A DNA stretch of 44,747 nt, taken from positions 1 through 44,747 of the forward strand of contig NZ_JACTVI010000068.1 in assembly GCF_014495685.1 (NCBI RefSeq), read 5' to 3'. Source of the DNA: Streptomyces sp. TRM68367. Lineage in GTDB: Bacteria; Actinomycetota; Actinomycetes; Streptomycetales; Streptomycetaceae. A program made the position numbers and the translations under genes. Shown piece after piece: positions 1 to 6,720 of this stretch (position 1 is its first letter; the number at the start of each line of letters is the position of its first letter). The notes under the pieces were generated by a model. The model was not told the DNA's origin, made no database searches, and saw nothing but the letters and a program-made list of their open reading frames with translations.

Positions 1-196
1 CGAGCAGGAAGATGACGTTCCAGTCGACGCCGGAGTGCTCGGAGTAGAAGGCGGACTTGTCGTCGGTGGCCCTGATCGCGAGCATCAGTCCGGCGCCGCC
101 GAGGGCGACGGCGACGCGGTGGATCTTCTCGCTGATGATCAGGGCGTAGGCGCCGACGAAGATGAGAACTGCGGCCCAGCTGTGCCAGTCGTTCAC
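1..196 (-). CDS. SLC13/ArsB-NhaD family transporter, N-terminal part (runs off the left edge)
   Basis: Only the first 65 codons are present. The peptide begins VNDWHSWAAVLIFVGAYALI, continues with an IISEKIHRVAVALGGAG segment and reaches GVDWNVIFLL. This is the usual start of actinobacterial ArsB/NhaD (SLC13, ion transporter superfamily) permeases: a first membrane helix, a short charged turn, a second helix, then the D-W-N-V-I-F element. The GTG start is set by a strong GGAGG ribosome site just upstream. Family members export arsenite or exchange Na+ for H+, and the part visible here cannot distinguish these. It points away from the downstream antiporter gene in the same orientation, so the two may be co-transcribed, although 133 bases separate them. 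Confidence 0.8.
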   Translation of the reverse strand, partial: MNDWHSWAAVLIFVGAYALIISEKIHRVAVALGGAGLMLAIRATDDKSAFYSEHSGVDWNVIFLL

Positions 197-230
197 GATC
201 CTCCGATGAAATGGTCCAACATGGGCGAGA

Positions 231-260
231 CGCTCTCAACTTCGCTCGAGCAGGGGGCAC
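231..260. repeat. Degenerate copy of the GC-rich dispersed repeat also found inside kdpA
   Basis: Aligned without gaps to positions 5491-5520, 24 of 30 bases match, including an uninterrupted CTTCGCTCGAGC core and the following G run. It lies in the spacer between the SLC13 start and the antiporter stop. I recall this sequence type as a frequent intergenic element in Streptomyces genomes. Confidence 0.55.
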
Positions 261-329
261 GCGGGTGACCGGGCGTCCCGCCTCCTGGGCATTGCCGTTG
301 CCGTTGCGGCCGGATACGGTCCGGCCGGG

Positions 330-1571
330 TCACGTGCGCGCATCGGCGTGGTTCTCCTCGGGCCGGGCGTCTGTACCCTCGTGCTTGTCCGGAATGCCGG
401 TCAGGTCCTCGACGTCGAAGGCGCGGGCAATGGGGACGTCGGTGGAGCTGTGCGCGATGATCGAGAAGGCGATGCAGACGGCGATGAGAGTGAACGCCTC
501 TTCGGCCTGCGGGATGCCGGACTGCAGTACGAGCAGGCCGTAGACCACCGAGGCGAAGCCCTTCGGGCCGAACCAGGCCGCCACCAGCTTCTCCCGGCGC
601 GACAGGCTCGTCCCGATCAGGGAGAGCAGCAGCGAGGCCGGGCGGATCAGGACGATCGCCAGCACCACCGCCACGTAGCCGCCGAAGGACAGGTCGCCGA
701 ACAGCTGCGGGGTCAGCAGAGCGCCGAAGACGAGCAATGCCGCGAACTTGGCCAGCTCCGCCAGCGCCTCGCCGAGCGGCTCGAAGGACTCCTTGGCCTC
801 CGGTGAGAGGTGGACGATGGCCGCGCCCGCGGAGAACGCGGCGAGGTAGGGGTTGGCGTGCGTGAGGTGGCAGGCCGCGTACAGGATGATGCCGGTGGCC
901 AGCGGCAGCAACGGCTGGAGCTTGGGCTCAGCGCCGAGCAGCCGGAACCGGACGAGGGCGTTGACCAGGAACGGCAGCACGATGCCGAAGACCAGGCCGA
1001 GCACCAGCTCCAGCGCGATCTTGGAGCCGGAGGCCTCCGCGCTGTCGGCCGTCGGGCCCGCCGCGGCGATCAGGAGGAGGACGACCGGAAGGGCGAGCCC
1101 GTCATTGATGCCGCTCTCCACGTTCAGCAACTGCCGCAGCTTCGCGGGAACTTCCTTGCGGCCGACGATCGCCGAGGCGAACACCGGGTCGGTCGGCGCG
1201 AGGACGGCGCCGACCAGGAAGGACGTCGTCCAGTCCAGGCCCACCAGGAAGTGCGTGACCAGCGCCATGAACACGAACGCCAGCGGCATGCCCAGGCCCA
1301 GGGCGCGTGCCGGGTTGCGCCAGTTGGCGCGCAGCTTGGGCAGCGAGACATGCATGCCGTCGGTGAACAGCACCGCGAACAGCGCCAGGTCGGCCGTCAC
1401 GGACACGATCTCGCTGTCCGGCGTGATGTGGATCAACCCGAGGAAGCCGTCACTGACGACGGCGCCGCCGACCAGGAAGAGGAAGGAGGTGGACAGCACG
1501 GTCCGCGCCGCCAGGCCTGACAACAGCACCGCCACCAGCAGTGCGACGCCGAACACCACCACGAGCACCAT
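330..1571 (-). CDS. CPA1-type cation:proton antiporter (Na+/H+ exchanger family)
   Basis: A 413-residue membrane protein with about 12 hydrophobic segments. The family signature is the stretch around residues 125-160: APTDPVFASAIVG, then KLRQLLNVESGINDGLALP. It carries the Asp-Pro pair and the E-S-G-x-N-D element typical of NhaP/CPA1 exchangers, whose buried acidic residues bind cation and proton. The predicted role is electroneutral exchange of cytoplasmic Na+ or K+ for external H+. The C-terminus is a short hydrophilic tail (ends EENHADART) without a regulatory domain. The leader, about 40 bases before the ATG, holds a 25-bp element identical to one in the SulP leader. It sits in a K+/Na+ transport cluster (ktr, kdp), consistent with pH and salt homeostasis. 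Confidence 0.88.
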   Translation of the reverse strand: MVLVVVFGVALLVAVLLSGLAARTVLSTSFLFLVGGAVVSDGFLGLIHITPDSEIVSVTADLALFAVLFTDGMHVSLPKLRANWRNPARALGLGMPLAFVFMALVTHFLVGLDWTTSFLVGAVLAPTDPVFASAIVGRKEVPAKLRQLLNVESGINDGLALPVVLLLIAAAGPTADSAEASGSKIALELVLGLVFGIVLPFLVNALVRFRLLGAEPKLQPLLPLATGIILYAACHLTHANPYLAAFSAGAAIVHLSPEAKESFEPLGEALAELAKFAALLVFGALLTPQLFGDLSFGGYVAVVLAIVLIRPASLLLSLIGTSLSRREKLVAAWFGPKGFASVVYGLLVLQSGIPQAEEAFTLIAVCIAFSIIAHSSTDVPIARAFDVEDLTGIPDKHEGTDARPEENHADART

Positions 1572-1612
1572 GCCGAACGCCCCCGATCGGAAGAGAGATT
1601 TGTCCCTTGCTC

Positions 1613-1637
1613 GCCGACCAGGCTTCCCGGCACACCG
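1613..1637 (-). promoter_or_regulatory. Shared 25-bp leader element, copy 1 (antiporter leader)
   Basis: Read on the minus strand it begins CGGTGTGCCGGGAAGC and ends CTGGTCGGC. All 25 bases are identical to positions 14438-14462, in the leader of the SulP gene. It ends 41 bases before the antiporter ATG. Short pairings are possible (CGG-UGUG-CCG, and GCC-UGGUC-GGC), so it may act as RNA. The same strand also reads as a short in-frame peptide containing CREAWSA in both copies, so a leader peptide is possible. Confidence 0.5.
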
Positions 1638-1823
1638 GGTGGAACCCTACCCGTTCTTGATGCGTCTTTGACAGATCACTCATGGGCATGACGGAACCGT
1701 GCTCCCTGCCGGTATCCGGCAGTCTGGCGCGGTGCTCTGCTCTGCCAGGAGAGGCCCATGTAGGAGTAGAAGGCCCGCATCTCGTGCAGGCGGCGGGCGG
1801 TGGGGGAGTCGTCCCGCGTGGCG

Positions 1824-2035
1824 GCGATGCCCTCCTCGGCTGGGCCGCCCACACCTTCGCCGGTCAGCTGGGCGCCGACTGGGCCGCGTACCTCTCGCCC
1901 TTCCACTACCACATCGGCGGCGAGCCGCTGAAGCACGGCATGCAGTGGGCCGACGCGGGGATCCTCGCCGGAGCCTCCGCCGTCCTGGTGGCCGCGGGCA
2001 CGTACCGCTTCAACCTTCGCGATCTCAACGGCTGA
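1824..2035 (+). pseudogene. C-terminal remnant of an ABC-2 type permease
   Basis: The last 70 codons or so of an open frame read like the end of an ABC-2 permease: a helix, then YLSPFHYHIGGEPLKHGMQW, a final membrane helix (DAGILAGASAVLVAAGTYRF) and a short basic tail NLRDLNG. The L-S-P-F-x-Y-x-x-G-G-x-P-L motif is characteristic of that family's last loop. Nothing upstream in any frame supplies the other five helices, the preceding open frame is low-complexity, and no ATPase gene adjoins. It is best read as a decayed gene end. The DNA before it (1676-1823) also appears to be gene debris. Confidence 0.6.
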
Positions 2036-2485
2036 CGGCCGGGGAACGGGCGGGGCGGTGGCGCCGGTGACGAGGACGGTACGTGGCGAAAGGGCGGGGT
2101 CAGACATGGCGTGCGGTTTGTAGGGGACAGGGCGCTGGACGGATGTCACAGCGCCCCAGGGGATGCGCAAGCGGCGTCAGCGGGGCACGGACGCAGGCGC
2201 TTCCGCAGAGCGCGGCGCACGACGGGGCGGCCGAACGGGACGCGGCGGCCGGCCGAGGAGAACCCAGGCGCTGTACACGGGATCCATGGAAGCCGCGCCG
2301 CAGCGCCGAGGCAAGCCGGTATGCCCCACTCCGACACACGGCCCACGGTGTGCTCCCGCAGTGGACGGTCCTGGTGCTCTCGTGCTCCGACAGCGCCCTC
2401 GGGGTCGGTTAAAGTGTGGCGCCGGGATCTTGGCGCGGACCTGACTGATCCTTGAAGACGGCCTTGGCGAGGTGACGACAGGCGA
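2036..2485. other. Intergenic stretch before ktrB, no gene recognised
   Basis: No frame gives a recognisable protein with a credible ribosome site. On the minus strand at 2053-2107 a frame starts MSDPALSPRTVLVTGATA, which resembles the first strand and glycine loop of an SDR/NmrA protein but then ends in unrelated sequence, so it may be debris. The distal part (about 2408-2485) should carry the ktrB promoter. I could not place convincing -35/-10 boxes. Confidence 0.4.
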
Positions 2486-3898
2486 GTGGGCCGGACGATG
2501 GCAGGAAGTACGGCGCGGGCTGCGCGGTCGGGCCGGGTGACGCGAGGATGGCAGTCGCTGTTCGCGGCGCATCCGGCGCGCACCGTTGTCATGGCCTTCG
2601 GCACGGTGATCCTGTTCGGGACCGCCCTGCTGATGCTGCCGGTCGCCAGCGAGGACGGCTCGTCCGCGGACTTCGTGACGGCTCTGTTCACCTCCACTTC
2701 CGCGGTCTGTGTGACGGGGCTGGTGGTGGTCGACACCGGCACGTACTGGAGTGGGTTCGGCCAAGGCGTGATCCTTGCCCTGTTCCAGGTCGGCGGCTTC
2801 GGGATCATGACCATGGCCTCCCTGCTCGGGCTGCTCATCTCGGGCAAGCTGCGGCTGCGGATGCAGCTGACCGCGCAGGCCGAGACCAAGAGTTTCGGCA
2901 TCGGCGACGTCCGGAAGGTGCTGCTGGGCGTCGCGGGCTGCACGCTCATGGTGGAGCTGGCGGTGGGCGCCGCCCTCGCGCTGCGACTGCGCTTCGGCTA
3001 CGACGAATCCATCTGGGAAGCCTCGTACCTCGGGCTCTTCCACGCCGTCTCCGCGTTCAACAACGCCGGTTTCGGACTGCACGCCGACAGCCTGACCAGG
3101 TACGCCCAGGATCCCTGGGTGACCCTGCCGGTCGCGATCGCGGTGATCCTGGGCGGCATCGGCTTCCCCGTACTGCTGGAACTGCTGCGGCACCACAGAC
3201 GGCGGCGACTCACCGGCCGCCGCAGCTGGTCGCTGCACTTCCGCCTCACCGTGGTCACCACCGCCGTCCTGCTCGCCGTCGGAACCGTGCTGACCTGCGC
3301 CATGGAGTGGAACAACGACGACACGTTCGGGCCCTTCGACTGGCACAAGAAGATCCTCGCCGGGTTCTTCCACTCCGCCATGGCCCGCACGGCCGGGTTC
3401 AACAGCGTCGACATCGGCGCGATGACGGATGCCACGCTGCTGCTGACCTGCATGCTGATGTTCGTGGGCGGTGGCAGCGCGGGCACCGCGGGCGGCATCA
3501 AGGTGTCCACCTTCGCCGTACTGGGCGCGGCCATGCTCGCTGAGGTCCGCGGCGAGCCGCACTCTGGTGTCATGGGCCGCAAGCTCGCTCCACACGTGCT
3601 GCGCCAGGCGCTGACCGTCGCGCTGGCCGGCGTGGGCTTCGTGATGACCGCGACCCTCGCGCTGCTCGTCGTCGTGGACCAGCCCTTCGAGAAGGTGCTC
3701 TTCGAGTCGGTGTCCGCCTTCGGCACGGTGGGCCTGTCCACCGGCATCACCGCGGACCTGCCGACTGCCGGGCGGCTGATCGTCATTGTGCTGATGTTCG
3801 TCGGCCGGCTCGGCCCGGTCACCCTCGTCTCCGCGCTCGCCCTGCGCGAGCGCACCCGCCGCTACCAGCTACCCGAGGAGCGACCCGTCATTGGTTAG
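2486..3898 (+). CDS. ktrB: TrkH/KtrB-type potassium uptake channel subunit
   Basis: A 470-residue integral membrane protein with the fourfold M1-P-M2 repeat of the Trk/Ktr/HKT superfamily. The four pore loops are visible: STSAVCVTGLV, AVSAFNNAGFGL, HSAMARTAGFNS and SVSAFGTVGLSTG. Each contains the filter glycine. The gating-loop region FVGGGSAGTAGGIKVST is also present. It should form the K+-translocating dimer that works with the adjacent RCK subunit. The GTG start given is the longest; an in-frame ATG at 2498 (MAGSTARAAR) is equally plausible because neither has a strong ribosome site. Its stop overlaps the next gene by 8 bases, indicating translational coupling. Confidence 0.92.
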   Translation: MGRTMAGSTARAARSGRVTRGWQSLFAAHPARTVVMAFGTVILFGTALLMLPVASEDGSSADFVTALFTSTSAVCVTGLVVVDTGTYWSGFGQGVILALFQVGGFGIMTMASLLGLLISGKLRLRMQLTAQAETKSFGIGDVRKVLLGVAGCTLMVELAVGAALALRLRFGYDESIWEASYLGLFHAVSAFNNAGFGLHADSLTRYAQDPWVTLPVAIAVILGGIGFPVLLELLRHHRRRRLTGRRSWSLHFRLTVVTTAVLLAVGTVLTCAMEWNNDDTFGPFDWHKKILAGFFHSAMARTAGFNSVDIGAMTDATLLLTCMLMFVGGGSAGTAGGIKVSTFAVLGAAMLAEVRGEPHSGVMGRKLAPHVLRQALTVALAGVGFVMTATLALLVVVDQPFEKVLFESVSAFGTVGLSTGITADLPTAGRLIVIVLMFVGRLGPVTLVSALALRERTRRYQLPEERPVIG

Positions 3899-4613
3899 TC
3901 ACGTGCACCTGCGTCGCCGCCGGACCAAGCGGCTGGCCGCGCACCACGCCTCCGAACAGCACGGGGACCAGCGGGTGGCGGTGATCGGTCTGGGCCGGTT
4001 CGGCAGTTCCCTCGCCAACGAGCTGATGCGCCGCGGCTGGGACGTCCTGGGCGTCGACACCGACGCGCAGATCGTGCAGCGGCTCAGCGACGAGCTCACC
4101 CACGCTGTCGTCGCCGACTGCACCGATCCCGAGGCGCTGCGGCAGCTCGGCGTGCACGAGTTCACCAGCGCCGTCGTGGGCATCGGCACCGACATCGAGG
4201 CGTCCATCCTGATCGCCTCGAACCTGCTGGAGGCGGAGGTGCCCAACCTCTGGGCCAAGGCCATCAGCCGCCAGCACGGCCGGATCCTGGAGCGACTCGG
4301 TGTGCACCATGTGGTGCTGCCCGAGCACGAGATGGGCGAGCGGGTGGCCCATCTGGTGACCGGCCGCATGCTGGACTTCATCGAGTTCGACGACGACTAC
4401 GCGCTGGTCAAGACCGTCACCCCGGAAGTCGTCACCGGCATGCCGCTCGGCCAGAGCCAGGTTCGCTCGAAATACGGCGTCACCGTCGTCGGCATCAAGC
4501 GCCCCGGCGAGGGCTTCACCTACGCGACCGCCGAGACCGTGATATCGAAGGGCGACGTCATCATCGTCACCGGCAAGACTCAGGCGGTGGAGTCCTTCGC
4601 CGCACTCGACTGA
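3891..4613 (+). CDS. ktrA: KtrA/TrkA family potassium uptake regulatory subunit
   Basis: A 240-residue cytosolic RCK protein. Residues about 28-150 form the RCK-N Rossmann domain: VAVIGLGRFGSSLANEL is the G-x-G-x-x-G loop and GVDTD supplies the acidic residue that binds the nucleotide ribose. Residues about 155-232 form the RCK-C domain (SQVRSKYGVTVVGIKRPGEG, then KGDVIIVTGK). Such octameric rings gate KtrB in response to ATP/ADP, and the RCK-C domain binds c-di-AMP in several Gram-positives. The TTG start overlaps ktrB and has GAGGAG ten bases upstream. A basic N-terminal extension (HLRRRRTKRLAAHHA) of about 25 residues precedes the Rossmann fold. Confidence 0.9.
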   Translation: MVSHVHLRRRRTKRLAAHHASEQHGDQRVAVIGLGRFGSSLANELMRRGWDVLGVDTDAQIVQRLSDELTHAVVADCTDPEALRQLGVHEFTSAVVGIGTDIEASILIASNLLEAEVPNLWAKAISRQHGRILERLGVHHVVLPEHEMGERVAHLVTGRMLDFIEFDDDYALVKTVTPEVVTGMPLGQSQVRSKYGVTVVGIKRPGEGFTYATAETVISKGDVIIVTGKTQAVESFAALD

Positions 4614-4840
4614 CGCCGTTCGCGCATGCCGAGGCGCTTGCGCAATCATGCCTTCCTCCTGGCCGGCCCGGCCCCGGCAGCGGACGGACGGCGCCAGTCA
4701 GCCCACGGACGGCCGCATCAGGGATCCGTCAAAGGAGAGCGGCTCGCCGTAAGAGAGGCGTCAAGGGCGGGTGAATACGGGCGCCGAGGAGGTTCCCTCT
4801 AGAGGTCCGTTCATTTCCGAACCTCATCCAGGAGCTTGCG
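4614..4840 (+). promoter_or_regulatory. kdp promoter/leader region
   Basis: A 227-base gap between ktrA and the first kdp ORF. It contains two similar decamers, CCGTCAAAGG and GCGTCAAGGG, at about 4727 and 4759, and a perfect 10-bp palindrome CCTCTAGAGG at 4796-4805 shortly before the start codon. The palindrome or the repeats could be KdpE or repressor sites, but nothing here proves it. GGAG lies about 7 bases before the first ATG. Confidence 0.4.
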
Positions 4841-4924
4841 ATGGCCGATGTGGCCTTCGTCGTCGCCACGATCGCGGTGTTCGCGCTGGTGGCTCTCATC
4901 GCCAAAGGGGTGGCGAAGCTGTGA
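4841..4924 (+). CDS. 27-residue single-pass membrane peptide at the head of the kdp operon
   Basis: The ORF reads MADVAFVVATIAVFALVALI followed by AKGVAKL. It is one hydrophobic helix with a basic end (N-out or N-in undetermined). An appropriately spaced GGAG precedes it, and its TGA overlaps the kdpF start codon in a GTGA arrangement, so the two are translationally coupled. Its size and topology resemble KdpF, a small stabilising subunit, but it is a separate peptide. It may be a second KdpF-like subunit. The function is inferred only from position and topology. Confidence 0.7.
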   Translation: MADVAFVVATIAVFALVALIAKGVAKL

Positions 4925-5010
4925 CCGCCGAGAACGTCGTCGGCCTGGTCGTGGCCGTCGCCCTGCTGGTCTATCTCGTCCTCGCCCTTGTGTTCCCGGA
5001 GAGGTTCTGA
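4921..5010 (+). CDS. kdpF: KdpF, small stabilising subunit of the Kdp K+-ATPase
   Basis: A 29-residue peptide beginning VTAENVVGLVVAVALLVYLV and ending in ALVFPERF. One helix with the P-E-R-F end is the textbook KdpF pattern. In characterised systems KdpF is a lipid-like stabiliser sitting between KdpA and KdpB. The GTG start overlaps the stop of the 27-residue ORF, and kdpA starts 9 bases later, so the order F-A-B-C is intact. Confidence 0.88.
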   Translation: MTAENVVGLVVAVALLVYLVLALVFPERF

Positions 5011-5019
5011 GCAGCCGAC

Positions 5020-6720
5020 ATGAGCCCCGTCCTTGCTGACGTGCTCCTGGTCACCGCGCTGATCGGCGCGCTCGCCCTGGTGCACCGCCCCTTCGGCGAC
5101 TACATGGCCGCCGTCTACTCCTCCAAGAGGCACCTGCGCATCGAGCGGTGGATCTACCGCTCGGTGGGCGCCAACCCGGACGCGGAGATGCGCTGGCCCG
5201 CCTACCTGCGCGGGGTGCTCGCCTTCTCCGCCGTGAGCGTGCTGTTCCTGTATCTGCTGCAGCGGGTGCAGGACAAGCTGCCGCTGTCGCTGGGCTTCAA
5301 GCCGATCACCCCGGACCAGGCGTTCAACACCGCCGCGTCGTTCGTGTCCAACACGAACTGGCAGTCGTACTCGGGCGAGGTGGCCATGAGCCACGTCACC
5401 CAGACGATGGGGCTGGCCGTGCAGAACTTCGTCTCCGCTGCCGTCGGCATCGCGGTGGCGATCGCCCTGGTGCGCGGCTTCGCCCGCCCCCACTCTCGGC
5501 TTCGCTCGAGCGGGGGGACCCCCATCCGCACCGGAGACCTGGGCAACTTCTGGGCCGACCTGGTGCGCGGCACCGTCCGCATCCTGATCCCGATCTCCGT
5601 GGTGGCAGCCGTCATCCTGATCGCGGCGGGCGCCATCCAGAACTTCGGCGGCATCCACACGATCACCACCCTGACCGGGGACAAGCAGGCCATCAGCCCG
5701 GGGGCGGTGGCTTCCCAGGAGGCCATCAAGGACCTGGGCACCAACGGAGGCGGCTTCTTCAACGCCAACTCCTCGCACCCGTTCGAGAACCCCAACGGCT
5801 TCACCAATCTGCTGGAGATCTTCCTGCTGCTGGTGATCCCGTTCTCGCTGCCGCGCACCTTCGGCAAGATGGTCGGCTCGGTGGAGCAGGGGTACGCGAT
5901 CGTCGCCGCGATGGCCGTGATCTGGTTCCTCGGCGTGGTCGCGGTGACCTGGATCGAGTACGCCCACCCCGGCACCGCCTCCCAGATCGCCGGCGGGTCG
6001 ATGGAGGGCAAGGAGCAACGCTTCGGCGAGGGGCCGTCGTCCCTGTTCGCGGTCTCCACGACCATGACCTCGACCGGGTCGGTGAACTCCTTCCTCGACT
6101 CGTACCAAGGGTTGTCGGGCGGGGTGCTGCTGCTCGGCATGATGCTCGGCGAGATCGCGCCCGGCGGGGTGGGCTCCGGCCTGTACGGCATGCTGATCAT
6201 GGCGGTCATCGCCGTGTTCATCGCCGGTCTCATGGTCGGCCGTACGCCCGAATACCTGGGCAAGAAGATCGGCACCCGCGAGATCAAGCTGGCCGCCTGC
6301 TACATCCTCATCACCCCGGCTCTGGTCCTGATCGGCACCGCACTGGCGATGGCGCTGGGCAAGGGCCAGTCGTCGATGACGAACGTCGGAGCGCACGGCT
6401 TCTCAGAGGTCCTGTACGCCTACACGTCGGCGTCGAACAACAACGGTTCCGCCTTCGCCGGATTCGCGGCGAACACCGAGTACCACAACACGATGCTCGG
6501 CCTGTGCATGCTGCTGGGCCGGTTCCTGCCGATGGTGTTCGTGCTGGCGCTGGCCGGATCGCTCGCCGAGCAGCGGCCGGTGCCGGCCACGGCGGGCACG
6601 CTGCGCACCGAGAAGCCGCTGTTCACCGGCTTGTTGGTGGGCGCGATCCTGATCATCACCGGTCTGACGTTCTTCCCGGCCCTGGCGCTGGGCCCGCTCG
6701 CCGAGGGGCTGGCGGCATGA
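5020..6720 (+). CDS. kdpA: KdpA, K+-channel subunit of the Kdp ATPase
   Basis: 566 residues, about ten membrane helices, with the four filter loops of the SKT fold. Recognisable stretches are FNTAASFVSNTNWQSYSG, TNGGGFFNANSSHPFENPNG, STTMTSTGSVNSF and YTSASNNNGSAFAGF. KdpA selects K+ and passes it through the inter-subunit tunnel to KdpB. Residues 157-169 (PHSRLRSSGGTPI) are not part of the normal family sequence. They are encoded by a dispersed repeat inserted in frame between RGFAR and RTGDLGNFWADLVRG, in a cytoplasmic loop. The frame is kept, so the protein may still work. The ATGA end overlaps the kdpB start. Confidence 0.95.
   Translation: MSPVLADVLLVTALIGALALVHRPFGDYMAAVYSSKRHLRIERWIYRSVGANPDAEMRWPAYLRGVLAFSAVSVLFLYLLQRVQDKLPLSLGFKPITPDQAFNTAASFVSNTNWQSYSGEVAMSHVTQTMGLAVQNFVSAAVGIAVAIALVRGFARPHSRLRSSGGTPIRTGDLGNFWADLVRGTVRILIPISVVAAVILIAAGAIQNFGGIHTITTLTGDKQAISPGAVASQEAIKDLGTNGGGFFNANSSHPFENPNGFTNLLEIFLLLVIPFSLPRTFGKMVGSVEQGYAIVAAMAVIWFLGVVAVTWIEYAHPGTASQIAGGSMEGKEQRFGEGPSSLFAVSTTMTSTGSVNSFLDSYQGLSGGVLLLGMMLGEIAPGGVGSGLYGMLIMAVIAVFIAGLMVGRTPEYLGKKIGTREIKLAACYILITPALVLIGTALAMALGKGQSSMTNVGAHGFSEVLYAYTSASNNNGSAFAGFAANTEYHNTMLGLCMLLGRFLPMVFVLALAGSLAEQRPVPATAGTLRTEKPLFTGLLVGAILIITGLTFFPALALGPLAEGLAA
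5487..5525. repeat. Dispersed GC-rich repeat inserted in frame in kdpA
   Basis: The element contains CACTCTCGGCTTCGCTCGAG followed by CGGGGGGACCCCCAT. The GGGGG-A-CCCCC end is self-complementary. A diverged copy lies at 231-260. The insertion adds about 39 bases, a multiple of three, and keeps kdpA open. Confidence 0.7.

Noticed and set aside
1600..1640. Cobalamin riboswitch
   Set aside because: The GGGAAGCCTGGT core resembles part of it, but the B12 box (GCCACTG-type) and the surrounding stems are missing in both copies, and the genes are not cobalamin-related.
1738..1830. Minus-strand frame with TARRLHEMRAFYSYMGLSWQ
   Set aside because: It looks protein-like but I cannot place it in a family, and it has no start or end. 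Left as possible debris.
2053..2107. Start of an SDR/NmrA gene on the minus strand (TVLVTGAT)
   Set aside because: Only about 18 residues match, no ribosome site precedes them and the following sequence is unrelated. It is too short to annotate.
4614..4840. c-di-AMP (ydaO-type) riboswitch before kdp
   Set aside because: I looked for the conserved cores before ktrB and kdp and found none; only a short palindrome and repeats are present.
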